Below are positions 53,101-64,000 of a stretch of 64,000 nt of DNA, one piece after another. The notes under the pieces were generated by a model. It made no database searches, was not told the DNA's origin, and was given only the letters and a program-made list of their open reading frames with translations. Within the stretch, counting starts at the first letter, position 1. Each line of letters begins with the position of its first letter. The position numbers were made by a program, and so were the translations under genes. The stretch comes from Cyanoderma ruficeps. Lineage: Eukaryota > Chordata > Aves > Passeriformes > Timaliidae. The stretch covers positions 2,309,957 through 2,373,956 of the forward strand of contig VZDJ01000101.1 in assembly GCA_008694505.1 (NCBI GenBank), written 5' to 3'.

Positions 53101-56100
53101 TTGGTTTGTCTTCATACAGTTTTAATTTGAATTGCAATAAATAGTCTTGATTTGGCTCTTCCCTTTTTTGCATGTCCTGAATGCCTTAAGAAAACTTCCT
53201 TTTAAGTTATAAAGCATAGCCCAAAATCATTAGCAAAAGGTGTTTGATAGATTTTCCCATGCTCATGTAATGTTGCTTTTCTGTGTTTAAATACAGTATT
53301 TTATTTTTCACACTAGAAGTACAGGGATGCCGCAGCAGTAGGTTGTATTGTAAATCCCTGGACCGCAGATTCCTTGCTGTGAAGAATCCCACTGTGGAAA
53401 TACAGAGGGCACTATGTATGAACTGTTGTGTTGTAATTAGCTTTGCCATTGTCTTTTTCTTTCAGGCTACCTTCAGGAAGCTTACTTGTGGACCAAGCAA
53501 GTGTTGGCAATAATGGAGAAGGCAGTAGTCCTGCTGCAGGAGGTCACAGATGGCTCCCTCTATGAAGGGGTGGCTTATGGCAGCTACACAACCAGATCAC
53601 TGTTTCAGTACATGTTTCTTGTCCAAAGGCATTTTGACATCAATCACTTCAGCCATCCCTGGCTCAAGCAGCACTTTGCATTTATGTACAGGACTGTCCT
53701 GCCAGGTAGGTCCTTTAGGTGAATGAAGATGAATCTCTATTTTTGAAGCAGCAATAAATGTCATACTTGAAATAGGCCATTTTAAAACAGCACTCTACTT
53801 GGATTTTTTTCAAAATAACCATTTCCTTGGATTTTACCTTCAACAGTCGTCAAAACAGTAATGTCCTTGTTTATCACTGCTTATTAATGAGGGACACTTT
53901 CCACTAGCCCAGGTTGCTCAAAGCCCCATCCAACCTAGCCTTGAACACTGCCAGGAGTGGGGCATCCACAACTTCACAACCTGTTCAAGTGTCTCACTGT
54001 CCCCACAGGAAAGAACCTCTTCCTTATATCTAAACTAGGTCTACCCTCTTTCAGATTAAATCTGTTACCCCTTGTGTTGCTTATTTGCAGGACACTTCAT
54101 TAGGAACTTACATTGCTCAAATTCCAGGTTAAAGAAACTTAGATAGCTCTCTTGGAACCCCAGATCTATCCACGTGTGTAAGGGGGGCTGGCATGAATTG
54201 CTGGCAGTTTTGATATGCCAGCACAGGCACATAAGGAATTGTGCTGACTCCGTGTGAGACCTCAGGCATCCTTTGGGGGGCAGGTTCCTTAGAGCAAAAT
54301 GAACTCACACTGATGGTTTCAAGGTGAAGCTGACTGTTTTGTTCTTTGGAGACATCTCTGGTTTATTCCGTTGTAGAATATCAATTCACATAAAAACATA
54401 AAAGCTGTAAAGGGAAAGTTACCTTTGGCAGACTTGAGTGAGGAGAGGAAGTGGATTGCATCTTACATTTTGTGCAGTACTTGGGTTGCCTGTAGCCCAA
54501 AGCCAAAGGAGAAAGGTGAATATTCAAGTTATCTGCAATAGGAGGAAACCACTCCTGTGTAACCTATTTATGGCTCATTTAGAAGCAGGTCTATAAACAT
54601 CTGAAAAAGCTGCTTCTGTTTGCACTGCTTGGCTTCCCCATCGCCCTCTTCAAAATCATCTTTGTGTGCTTATTTTTTCTTTCTTACATTCCTTTTCACT
54701 CTTCCCCCAGGGTTCCAGAGAACTGTGGCCATTGCAGATTCCAACTACAACTGGTTCTATGGGCCAGAGAGTCAGCTGGTGTTTCTCGACAAGTTTGTCA
54801 TGCGCAACGGCAGCGGGAACTGGCTGGCAGAGCAGATCAGGAGGAACCGAGTGCTGGAGGGCCCAGGCACACCATCCAAAGGGCAGAGGTGGTGCACTCT
54901 CCACACTGAATTTCTCTGGTATGAAAGGGAATGAGTGGGCTCAAAAGGAACCTGGCAGCTGTTTGCTGTTAGTGGTAATTCATTATCTTTAGATGTGCAC
55001 CATAGAGGCCAGGCTCAGACTGTCCGTGTGCCACCCAGGGTCATGAGGCACAGAAGAACTTCTTAGCACAGATGCACAGGTTGCCACGGGGAACACCTTG
55101 ATCTTGTCCTGCATCTACTTTAAAGGTTTCTTTCCACTGTCTATTGCTTTCATAGAATACAGGCCATTCCAAAGGAACTGAAAATTTGCCTGTATGTAGT
55201 CTTTGTTTAATTTGGTCTAACGGGGTTTAATCATGTTGTGTTCTTTTATAATGAATTAGGTGAACATTTAAAGCGTAATTTACTTTCAAAAGTTCTGTAA
55301 AATAGTATAAACTTCCTCTTAAAAGCTAAATAATCCAAGCAGTTAGGCTACTGTTAACTGGATTTGCATGCTAATTTGCAAGTTATGCTTGGAAAAAATG
55401 CCATGCTAGATGGATATTTTTCCTTGCAATTTAGAGCTATGCTAAATTCTATGTCAGTCTCTTAAAAGTAAGAAATTAAAAGACTCAAGAAGCTTTAGAT
55501 CCACATATGAATTCCCTTAGTTTGTAGAGATAACAAGTATATTTTTGAGGAGTCAGTGTAGCTCTCTCTCTCTCTTGCAAGAAAAATCTTACTGAATATC
55601 TGTTGGTTTGCACGTATGATGTGCACATTAGGGTGCATGTTTGCTAGGCTCCAAGCAGCCTTCATCTTGTTACTTGCAAGATACAGAATCTCTCCTCTAC
55701 AACCTCATCCCATCAATGTTTTCTCTTGTGTCTTCATGGACATTCTGGTCCTGCCAGAAACTCCTGGTTAATTGTAAGAATAAATCTGATTCTGGAACCG
55801 TCTAACAGAAATGTTAGTGGGCTTAATATGGCTTTGTTTCTTTTGATTGCTTAAAAACAATGCCAGAAGGTCAAGTTTTGGTTTGGATTTTCGTTGTTTT
55901 AACTGCCATAGATAAAATTGTAATAATTTTAACCTTTTCTGGAATGAAGGCTTCTTTTTAAACAAAACGTCTTATTTCTTACAATTTATACAAGAAAAAA
56001 CATGAACATTTTTCTTCAGCCTAGTTTGGAGAAAGAAACTAACATACATTAACTGATACAAATAGTAAACATTTATCCTTTAGAATGCCTTTTCATTAAT

Positions 56101-58371
56101 TTTTAATTTATTACCTATTCTGTTTGAAGACTACAGACTTCTGTAGTCATCATTTTGGGGAAACAGATACTCTGCTTCTCTTTGTTAAGTAGTCAGTAAA
56201 TAGGTACAAATGCTGATGTTTAGCCAGTGTCTGAGCCTGGTCTAATCTGCCTTTTTTAAAGATCTATGCTATAGTCAGTAGTTTTATGACTATATAAGAC
56301 AAAACATGGCTAGTTTGAAATTAGTGGTACTCTTATTTTTGAACTGCAGAAAGACTGCTTGCTTTAAATGCAGAGCAGATGCTTTCAGTTATTGTTCTGT
56401 AAAAAGCGCACAACAAATTTGTATAGGGATTAGTATGATCAATAATAATTACAGTTGTATGATTAGGAAGCATAACTGTGGGCTATATATTGTTGGCTTG
56501 CTCCTTAATGTAAATAGTGGATGGCTTTTTTTGGTCTTGTACAAGTGCTGACGATAGTGGAATCAGTCAAGTGATTTTTTAACCCCATTTTTCTCATCTT
56601 TTTCTTCAGGTATGATGCAAGTTTGCGCTCTGTACCTCCACCAGACTATGGGGTTCCTAAGCTGCATTATTTTGAGGACTGGGGAGTGGTAACTTATGGA
56701 AGCGCTTTGCCAGCTGAAATCAACAGGCCTTTCCTTTCCTTCAAGTCAGGAAAGCTGGGAGGACGTGCAATATATGATATTGTTCATAAGAACAAGTACA
56801 AAGAGTGGATTGAGGGGTGGAAGAACTTTAATGCTGGCCATGAACACCCAGACCAGAACTCCTTTACTTTCGCTCCCAATGGCGTACCTTTCATAACAGA
56901 AGCTCTGTATGGGCCAAAATATACTTTTTTAAATAACGTGTTGATGTTTTCCCCTGCTGTGTCTCAGAGCTGCTTCTCCCCATGGGAAGGGCAGATTACA
57001 GAGGACTGTTCCTCAAAGTGGCTTAAATATAAACATGACTTGGCTGGCGACTGTCAGGGACGAGTGGTTGCCGCCACAGAGAGAAGTGGAGTGGTTTTTA
57101 TCAGGGGAGAAGGAGTGGGTGCATACAATCCGAAACTGAAGCTGAGAAAATTGCAACGAAACCTTATACTTCTCCATCCCCAGCTTCTCCTGCTAGTGGA
57201 CCAAATCCACCTAGAAGATGACAGCCCTCTGGAGGCAGCGACCAGTTTCTTCCACAATGTGGATGTGCCTTTTGAAGAAACAGTTATTGATGATGTCCAC
57301 GGGGCTTTTATTAGGCACCGTGATGGGATATATAAGATGTACTGGATGGACGACACTGGCCACAGTGAGAAAGCCATCATTGCCTCCAGGATGTATCCCC
57401 GGGGCTACCCCTACAATGGAACAAACTACGTGAATGTAACGACCCTGCTGCGGCACCCCGTCACGAGGGCCATTTACCTTTTCATTGGGCCCTCTGTGGA
57501 CGTGCAGAGCTTCACCGTGCGTGGAGATTCCCCGCAGCTGGATGTTTTTGTGACCACTGCTGAGCACGCCTATGCCGTGTACCTGTGGCCCGTTGAGGAT
57601 GGCTCCCGCTCTGCCTTTGCACAGGTTATTGCAGACCGCCAGAAAATTGTCTTTGACCAAGCCTCTGCCATTAGGAGCTCCACAGTGCCAGAAGTGAAGG
57701 ACTATGTAGGGATCGTGGAGAGGAACCTGCAACATTTTAAGCCTGTTTTCCAGCAGCTTGAGAAGGAGATCCTGTCTCGTGTACGCAACACGGCCAGCTT
57801 TAGGAAGATTGCTGAGCGCCTGCTGAGGTTTTCAGATAAGAGACAGACAGAGGAGGCCATTGACAGGATATTTGCAATCTCACAGAGGCAGCAGCAGCAG
57901 CAGCGTGGCAGAGCAAAGAAAAACAGAAAGGTAGCCAAAGGCTACAAATTTGTTGATGCCGTTCCTGACATTTTTGCACAAATTGAGGTAAACGAAAGAA
58001 AAGTGCGACAAAAGGCACAGACTCAAGCACAAAAAGAGATGCCTGTAGACGAAGACGAGGAAATGAAAGATCTTCTGGATTTTGCAGATATCACTTATGT
58101 GAAGCACAAAACTGGGGTTTCAGTCAAAGGCCGATCAGGGCTGGCACAGATGGTGGCGACTGCTCGAAGTGCTCCATCAATATCAGCTTCTTATACTCGC
58201 CTCTTTCTAATTCTCAACATTGCTATTTTTTTTGTCATGTTAGCAATGCAGCTCACATATTTCCAGAAGGCCAAGAGACTGCATGGCCAAAGATGTCTGT
58301 ATGCAATACTTTTAGTAGACAGCTGTATATTATTGTGGCTGTATTCTTCCTGTTCTCAGTCACAATGTTAG
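37746..58371 (+). CDS. DSE: DSE, dermatan sulfate epimerase 1 (complete, five coding exons)
   Basis: DSE converts D-glucuronic acid to L-iduronic acid in chondroitin, making dermatan sulfate in the ER/Golgi. The exons 37746-38161, 49514-49767, 53466-53705, 54711-54918 and 56610-58371 join in phase to 2880 nt (959 residues; human is 958). A signal peptide spans about residues 1-26. Numbering matches human: His205 in YLHNHQPTN, Tyr261 in EGVAYGSY, His450 in NAGHEHPDQ and Tyr473 in EALYGP, all catalytic in the family. Sequons are kept at Asn183, Asn336, Asn642 and Asn648. A Gln run lies at 800-804 and two hydrophobic segments at about 904-924 and 935-951. The start [14 protein letters not shown] is identical to the human start as I remember it. 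Identification rests on near-continuous similarity to remembered human DSE. Confidence 0.98.
42072..42138. other. CpG-dense patch inside intron
   Basis: Eight CpG dinucleotides occur within about 66 bp, in an intron where CpG is otherwise scarce. It is unexplained; it could be a small intronic regulatory element or part of an unrecognised insertion. Confidence 0.5.
44851..45575 (-). mobile_element. CR1 LINE 3' fragment
   Basis: This is about 725 bp of classic CR1 3' sequence in reverse orientation. It starts with the tail AGAATCACAGAAACAGAATT, then GTTTGGGTGGAAGGGACATT. It continues through GGGGCATCCACAACTTCTCT, TTTAAAACCATTCCCCCATG and CTTTAGGTACTGGAAGG to GGACTCGCTCCAGCAGATCC. The minus strand carries a broken remnant of the reverse-transcriptase ORF C-terminal end. 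It is 5'-truncated, as most CR1 copies are. Confidence 0.93.
46477..46496. repeat. (GTTT)n microsatellite
   Basis: This is a short run of GTTT units ending in GTTTTTG, a simple repeat in DSE intron sequence. Confidence 0.85.
49514..49767 (+). CDS. DSE: DSE coding exon 2: catalytic His205
   Basis: The exon is 254 nt. The first base G completes Trp139 and the last base G begins Gly224. It encodes [15 protein letters not shown], the glycosylation site Asn183 (NAS) and the [17 protein letters not shown] block with His205. Splice sites are TTATTGACAG and AAG|GTATGT. Confidence 0.97.
49768..53465 (+). other. DSE: DSE intron between coding exons 2 and 3
   Basis: This is 3.7 kb from GTATGT to TCTTTCAG. 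The sequence is unique and AT-rich, without a recognisable element or gene. Confidence 0.85.
53466..53705 (+). CDS. DSE: DSE coding exon 3: catalytic Tyr261
   Basis: The exon is 240 nt, bounded on both sides by phase-1 junctions, so it is symmetric. It encodes residues from the split Gly224 to the split Gly304, including [13 protein letters not shown], the [12 protein letters not shown] block with Tyr261, and [14 protein letters not shown]. Splice sites are TTTCTTTCAG and CCAG|GTAGGT. Confidence 0.97.
53706..54710 (+). other. DSE: DSE intron between coding exons 3 and 4
   Basis: This is 1.0 kb from GTAGGT to CTTCCCCCAG. It contains a CR1 fragment at about 53889-54085 and nothing else recognisable. 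Confidence 0.88.
53889..54085 (-). mobile_element. CR1 LINE 3' fragment
   Basis: About 200 bp matches the reversed CR1 3' region: GGGACACTTTCCACTAGCCC, GGTTGCTCAAAGCCCCATCC, GGGGCATCCACAACTTC, TTCCTTATATCTAAACTAGG and CCTCTTTCAG. It lacks the tail octamers on the left, so both ends are truncated. The orientation is the same as the copy at 44851. Confidence 0.9.
54711..54918 (+). CDS. DSE: DSE coding exon 4
   Basis: The exon is 208 nt. It encodes [20 protein letters not shown], the glycosylation site Asn336 (NGS), and the [12 protein letters not shown] end. It closes with TG, completed to Trp373 by the next exon. The acceptor is CTTCCCCCAG and the donor CTCTG|GTATGA; reading past the donor gives YERE and a stop. 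Confidence 0.97.
54919..56609 (+). other. DSE: DSE intron between coding exons 4 and 5
   Basis: This is 1.7 kb from GTATGA to TTTTTCTTCAG. It is AT-rich and unique; no transposon or gene is seen. Confidence 0.88.
56610..58371 (+). CDS. DSE: DSE last coding exon: His450, Tyr473 and membrane anchor
   Basis: The exon carries 1762 nt of coding sequence, 61% of the protein, from the split Trp373 to the TAG at 58369-58371. It holds the His450 block ([13 protein letters not shown]), Tyr473, the [10 protein letters not shown] and [14 protein letters not shown] beta-rich region and sequons Asn642 and Asn648. Next come the Gln5 run (57889-57903), a basic KKNRK stretch and the [12 protein letters not shown] and [14 protein letters not shown] motifs. 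Two hydrophobic helices end in [12 protein letters not shown] position that I recall as an NRS sequon in human (Asn411) is NRP here. Confidence 0.98.
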
Positions 58372-59665
58372 CAGAAGACCTCTACTAGTTGACCAGTTTA
58401 TGGTCATATATGTCTATGCAAAAGCATTAACCCTAATAGGGCCAAAATTTATATCTTCTGGATTTTTTCTTTTTCTTTTTTTTCTTTTATCTGAAACATT
58501 CCAAAAATATCTGGAGAAAGATCATTTTCAGACCAGAAGGGATTAAAGAATAGGGCAAGCAATAATATCTCAGAAAAATCAGTACTTAAGAAGTACTCCC
58601 CCTTTGTGTTTTGAGTTGGGCCTCACATCTGAAGGAATGTTATGCTTTGTTCATCAGAGTTCAGTAATGTAAAGTTGTAATTAATTTTTTGGTGAGAAGA
58701 ACCCTCTTGATAGATTTGTTTCTAAGGTCTTCTTTTAATACAGAATTTGTTTTGCATTTAGTGAGTTTTCATTTCAGGCTGCTAGGGATGTGTCTGGACA
58801 TTCTCCTAAGACAAGGATATCCAAACATATGTATAAGAGGCAGATCTTAGCAGTAGACTCCATTTCTCTCTGCCAAACCAAAGAACGGCTCAAAATGGGA
58901 CATCCCTGTATCATTACTACAGACTCTTATATTGTCATCTCCTCCCTGCTTTACAGTCTGGCACAGTGGGAAAATGACAATCATGTCAGTGCTTGCCAAG
59001 TTAGAGGCACGTCACTAGTAGGTAGTAGTAGAAGGCAAATATGGAGTTAACTCAAAGTAGAATGGAATGCAATTCTCAGGAAAAAAAAAAGCATTTATAT
59101 TTTAGCCAAGTGTAGGCTGTACAATGCTGAATTCTGTAGGGTCTGTTCTCTATTTTACAAGGCAGGGTTTCAAGAAAGTTTTCTATAGTTTGAAGCACAT
59201 CTTAGTAGGGAAATAATGTCCTAGGTCACTGCCCTTCCATATGTAATTTTAAAAATACAAAGAACCAAATCAATCCTGTGGTAACCTCAGCAAGTGCCAG
59301 TATGGAAAAGTATGTATTAAGGAAGTATTTAATGTCTTTTTTTTTCTTTTCACATGGCTAGAAAGAGGACAGTTAAAATTTTGTGAACAGCCTGTTCTCT
59401 ATAAAGCACCAGCAAGAGTTCTGCAAGCTCTTGGTGGCCCCAGGTCAATTATTTGGGGATTAGTGGTAAATGAAATCATGTGGTTTATGACAAAAATAAG
59501 TTTGACATCTCCACATATATTCTCCTCTGTTCATTAAAATAATTTCAAAAATTCATAGCTATTTGAGAGCATGGAAGCTCTGTGGAATTGGGACATACCT
59601 GTATGTCTTTACAGAAAAGCAATTCTTCAGTACATTTGCTAAATAAAAGCATTATAATTATCTCA
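58372..59665 (+). terminator. DSE: DSE 3'UTR and probable poly(A) site
   Basis: About 1.3 kb of AT-rich untranslated sequence leads to AATAAA at 59642-59647. That is followed by a GTTGTGTTTTTTTT element near 59673, the expected GU/U-rich downstream signal. Earlier ATTAAA hexamers at 58542 and 59534 could give shorter forms. The end point is inference. Confidence 0.6.
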
Positions 59666-62600
59666 ATGGAAAAGTTGTGTTTTTTTTATTTAAATGTTTT
59701 TCCTGATAATTATAGTAATTATGTTCATCAGCACTTGGTTCAAACCACAAACCTTTGCTTCCTCTTCTTTACACCATTTAGATGTATGTTATCTACATTA
59801 CTCCTGTTAAGCTTTCTGCAAGTCTGTGTATTGAAATGTGATGAGGTTTCCCTGTCTAAACATCTTCAGTGAATAGGTCAGAGTATTTTCACTAGGTTCC
59901 AGCTACTGAGTCAGTTCAGAGCACTGTATTCACATAAATAATCCCAATGCCTGGATTTATTCAATGAAATTTGCTACATTTTATCTGAGCAAAAGATTTA
60001 GGTACCCAGTTTATTTCTGATGCATGCACAGTCACTGGATTATGAGAGCCTTCATACAGTAACTCAGCTCACCTAAGACCTTGGAACACCTTCAAGACAT
60101 ACCTTCCCCTTTTCCCTAAATGCAAAAGTCATGTGAGGTGGTTAATTGTCTATTTCAACTCACTCACTTTGTTTCTTAAGGCAAAGGGAGCTGAGCCTGG
60201 GGAGTATCACCCCTACAGCTCCATGTTGCTAGTGGTGCCTGCTGAAAGTGACTAAACTGTGACAGGCTGTGGATAGCTGGAAATCTCTTCATTTCTGCCT
60301 TTGCACTGTGATGACATAAACACATGCAAAAATAGCTGTTGGCTTATGTTCAATTTTAAAGACACTGGTAGTTTTTTTAATATTAGGTGATACTATTATT
60401 TGCCATAAAACACAAAAAAATCAGGAGTTTATTTCATGTCTATGCACATTTCCCCTGTGTCAATTTGCTGTTGCCTTGAACAACCAGAAAACCACCCTGT
60501 AGTCTAGAGGACTTGAGAAGTGCCTGCAATTCTTTGTCTGCTTTGTAGTGTGGCATCTAAGTTCTAGCATGGGATTTGTGTAGCTGTCAAATGAAACTGC
60601 AGAGATTAGTAATTAAGGTATGGTTTTGCACGTTAGCTCTCATGTACACTCCACTTCTTTGCACTCTTCCAGCAGGGCCAAGGGAAAGAAGTGGTTGCAA
60701 GAGCTGCCCATGCTTACAGCCAAGTCTTAAAGCAGCTTTTAAAGCAGACCAACATTCAAATAAATGGTGTGTGCAATGATACTGTAAAGGGAAATGAAAT
60801 GCAGCAGCCTGACCCTCCTCAATGAGAGACCAGACCCATTTCAGCATAAAGTGTGCATCCAGGGGTTTTGCAGCCTGTGCTATGTTTGCATCTGTTAAGG
60901 ATTTATATGTGTATGACTGTCATTACTTGCTGCTCTTAAGTCCACTTGCACAGATGTGACTGATTCAGATTGGGCAACTAAAGAAGCAAATTAAGCCTTA
61001 ACTGTGCTGTCTTTTAGATATGAAAAGAATCCTTAGTTATTCTTTTCCAGGCCGGAGCCTTTAAAAAGGCCCAGTGGTTCTGTTTCCACTCCTTTTTTTT
61101 CATTCTTGTCTCTCTCATTCCTTACCAAGGACTGTAACTTATTTTGATTTTGAAACAAATGGAGGAACACGTTGTTCTATGCCATCAGTAATGTGGCATG
61201 GGCAATCAGATGTTGGCTAGAAGCATCTGTGTCACAGAAAATAAACAGTTCGAGGCCTCAGCTGGCAGGACCCTGAAGAATCCAAGCTGCCCTTGCTTCA
61301 CTAGGAGGTGCAGTGAGGAAAAAGAGGTAAATGGGATCAGCCTTACTGGCTTGTGGGAGGGCTGGAGAAAGATGGTGTTCCTCCACACTTGCTTGTGCAG
61401 GAGAGGATGCTCTCCTCACCTTTGCATCCTTTGAACTGCAGGACAGAAGCAACCTTGGTGAGCTCTGTGTTCATGGTAGAAGCATTTAGCACTGGGTTCA
61501 TCTAGGCTTCATCTAGACTGAACAGCTTATGAAATGTTACTGTATGGCACCCAGCAGCAAAGTTATTTTTTGCTCCCTGTTCTAAATGGAGTAAAAAACC
61601 TGAGGTGTTTCTGGCACATGCCTCTGCTCCCATTCTTATTCTGCCTATTTTTCATTTCTGAAAATCTTCATTTTCTGCATCTCTGGCCACAGGAAAAAGT
61701 GTCTATCCAAGAACTGGATATATGTGGATGGGTTGCTGTGTTCATCTGAGACTCTGCTAATCTCACTCAATTTCTCTTCAAAGCTGCAGTTCAGTCATGC
61801 ATGCTTCATTTCAGGACTGCAGTCTAATTTAGTCTAAAGTTATTTCACTGTATTCTGAACAAAGCGAATGACAATTCAGCCCACAGGGAGTGGTGTATAT
61901 GTTTGAGAGTGGAAATGGAATCTGATTCTTAGATTCTTTCAGTTATTTTTTGAGTCCAGCCAAAAATGTCTGTCTATGTTATATACATTATTGTGACTCA
62001 CAGAAGCAAAGGGAAAGGAGTACATTACTTCATTTCTTAAAATTTGTAAGATGAAAGCTTGTTCTGAAGAATTATGTGTCTGAAATACATCTCATTCTTC
62101 TGTTGATCTATGCATTTTCCACTGAGGACGAGCATTTTCTTAGTGTTTGAAAGCATACAGAGTTTGGAAAATAGCTGTATTTCTGCACTGGGACATTACA
62201 TTCACATTTATTTGGTCTGCAAAAGGTTCAGTTGGGATCATAAATATTTTTGCCTAACTTTAATCCCTTTGCTCTGGCTAGTCTGTTAAAATCAGTAGGG
62301 TAACTTCAGGCTGGTAAGTCAGACTGAGCTAATGAAGCCAAGATGTCATTTTCTGTCCTTTCTTGGCAGCTGATTCTCTGCAGCAGAAGGCCTATGCAAT
62401 CCAGTGCTGGATATGTCTGTGCTGTCATCAGTATAGAGACTGTTTTCCAAACGAGTTCTACCTTGAAACAAATAATGTCAAAGCATTTCAAATAAGAGCC
62501 CTGGACCCTTTCAACTAAGGAACAAAACTATTCTCTGCTTCAGGCAGGCAGGAGACTGGATCCAACTACACAATACATGAGTGCATTCCTTCAGCCAAAT

Positions 62601-64000
62601 GCGTAGCATTTTCCCCAGATGCTACCTTTCCTTCCAGGCTCTTCAGGCTGACAAAGGGTTCATAATATTTATGACAATTTTCCAGAAATTTAGGATGCAG
62701 AGAAAAATTGCTAGCTGAAATGCATTATTGTATAAGACATTTAGCATGATGTTGTGGCCTTTTTCTCCTTTGACTTGTGTCCAAAACCATCAATGATTTT
62801 ACTGGTTTCCTGACTGACCCTGGGACAATCAAGAGAAAAATTGTCCCACTCAACCCCCAGAGCTCTGTTACCATGAACAATAATCCGTAACATGTATATA
62901 TGAGTTTATGACTGTCCCCAAAATATTGACATACATTTTTTCACCAAACATTCCATACTCAGTCTAGCTTTGTACCTACCTCCAGTTGGAAGGCATTCTT
63001 CAAGGAGGTGGAACGCTTCTAAAATCATGAGTATAAACCCCCTGGTTTCCCACTTCATTATTGTGACATAGGAAACAAGGAATGCCAGGAAAGCTGGTCC
63101 CATTGGATATGCCCACAGGAAATGCTAATGTAGAAATCTTGAGGAGTCCTGGGGCATGGAAACTTTCTACACTGCCACACTGCTGTGAGTAAGCTAGATG
63201 AATTCACCCTGTGGCAAGAGGGAAGAGGTTCCCAGCACAAGGCAGGAGAGTTGGAACTCAGTGATCTTTGAAGTTTCTTCCAGCTGAGACCCTTCTATGA
63301 CTCTATGAACTCCCAGCTATTCAGCAATTCCAAGGCAGCAAGGTGTGATGGCATAACCTGAAGAAAGCAAGGGCACATGGAATATAAAACATCTATAAAA
63401 AAGTATAGAAATATTTTGTGTTTAATGTGCTTAAATTTGCAAAGTAATTTCATGGTATATCATTTTCATATCATATCATAGTAAATGAAAAAGACCAAGC
63501 TTTTCTTTCTTAGAATTGGCTAGTTATGTACCCAGGGTGATTTACCAGATTAGTTTTAACTATAATCTGCCTCACCAAGGCTACTTAACTTCATCATAAA
63601 ACATGACAAATTCCACATTCCTAATCCTATGCTTCTATCATATATTTTCTCACAAGTTCAGCAAATATTTGTCATTTAATGTGCACACAGCATTAAAAAA
63701 TCATGCTGATTTATTTATGGCTCATATAGACTGTAAAACCCTCATACAGCTGGTTGCTGTGGGACATTTGGACTGGGTCACAGGACCTTCCCCATACAGA
63801 AATGAGACCTGCAGTGGACCCACAGAGTTAAAGGAGCAGCAGTAAATAATGGCAAGGGACAATTAATGCCAGGGCATATGTGACTCTGTTGCAGAGCTCA
63901 CCTGTGAGAGCCTCCTTCAGAGCCATGCTTGGATTTCCAGACCTGTTTCCTTCCAGCCTGCTAAAATTGATTTTCAGCCAAAAACTGCTAATAAACATAA
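59666..64000. other. Intergenic sequence downstream of DSE
   Basis: This is 4.3 kb with only short open frames without domains. A CR1 tail fragment lies at 63245-63312. In other vertebrates CALHM-family genes follow DSE; none is seen before the window ends. Confidence 0.7.
63245..63312 (+). mobile_element. CR1 LINE 3' tail
   Basis: The order GAGTTGGAACTCAGTGATCT, TTGAAGTTTCTTCCAG and CTTCTATGACTCTATGAAC is the forward-oriented end of CR1, including the diagnostic ATTCTATG-like octamers (diverged). It is a very short, 5'-truncated copy, opposite in orientation to the other CR1 fragments in the window. Confidence 0.88.

Noticed and set aside
57211..57735. 174-codon minus-strand open frame
   Set aside because: It is exactly antisense to conserved DSE coding sequence and is explained by the codon constraint of DSE.

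Overview
The window looks like avian nuclear DNA. It is AT-rich, intron-dominated sequence with one CpG island. It carries several CR1 LINE fragments (with the CR1 tail octamers), a solo endogenous-retrovirus LTR of a type common in bird genomes, and an old MIR-type SINE relic. Both recognisable genes have vertebrate intron-exon structure. I cannot name the species; a neognath bird, possibly a passerine, is my guess. There are no bacterial or phage features, no CRISPR array, and no tRNA or rRNA gene that I can support.

Layout, left to right on the + strand. Positions 1-12886 are the 3' end of NT5DC1 (5'-nucleotidase domain containing 1): a penultimate coding exon (1576-1744), an 11 kb intron, and the last coding exon (12768-12886), with a probable poly(A) signal near 12991. 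Positions about 13010-24720 are intergenic and hold no convincing gene; in mammals this interval contains the TSPYL4/TSPYL1 genes, which are not seen here. A CpG island at about 24720-25690 is the promoter of DSE (dermatan sulfate epimerase 1). It contains one or two candidate non-coding 5' exons and is followed by T/G-rich low-complexity sequence with a 10-base assembly gap.

DSE fills positions 25000-59670. Its coding sequence is complete and splices cleanly from five exons: 37746-38161, 49514-49767, 53466-53705, 54711-54918 and 56610-58371. These give 2880 nt and 959 residues, with every junction in phase. The protein has a signal peptide, the epimerase catalytic residues (His205, Tyr261, His450, Tyr473), conserved N-glycosylation sequons, a short glutamine run and two C-terminal membrane segments. 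A 3'UTR follows to a probable poly(A) signal at 59642. Positions 59670-64000 are intergenic, with a CR1 tail at 63245.

The two genes are neighbours in conserved vertebrate synteny and are not known to share a pathway: NT5DC1 is a HAD-like putative nucleotidase, while DSE converts glucuronic to iduronic acid in chondroitin/dermatan sulfate in the Golgi/ER. I found no radically new system. The observations most worth a second look are a strong-context upstream ORF that ends exactly on the DSE start codon, a weak exon-2 donor backed by a U-rich tract, an in-frame skippable exon carrying catalytic Tyr261, a dense CpG patch inside intron 2, and the missing TSPYL interval genes.
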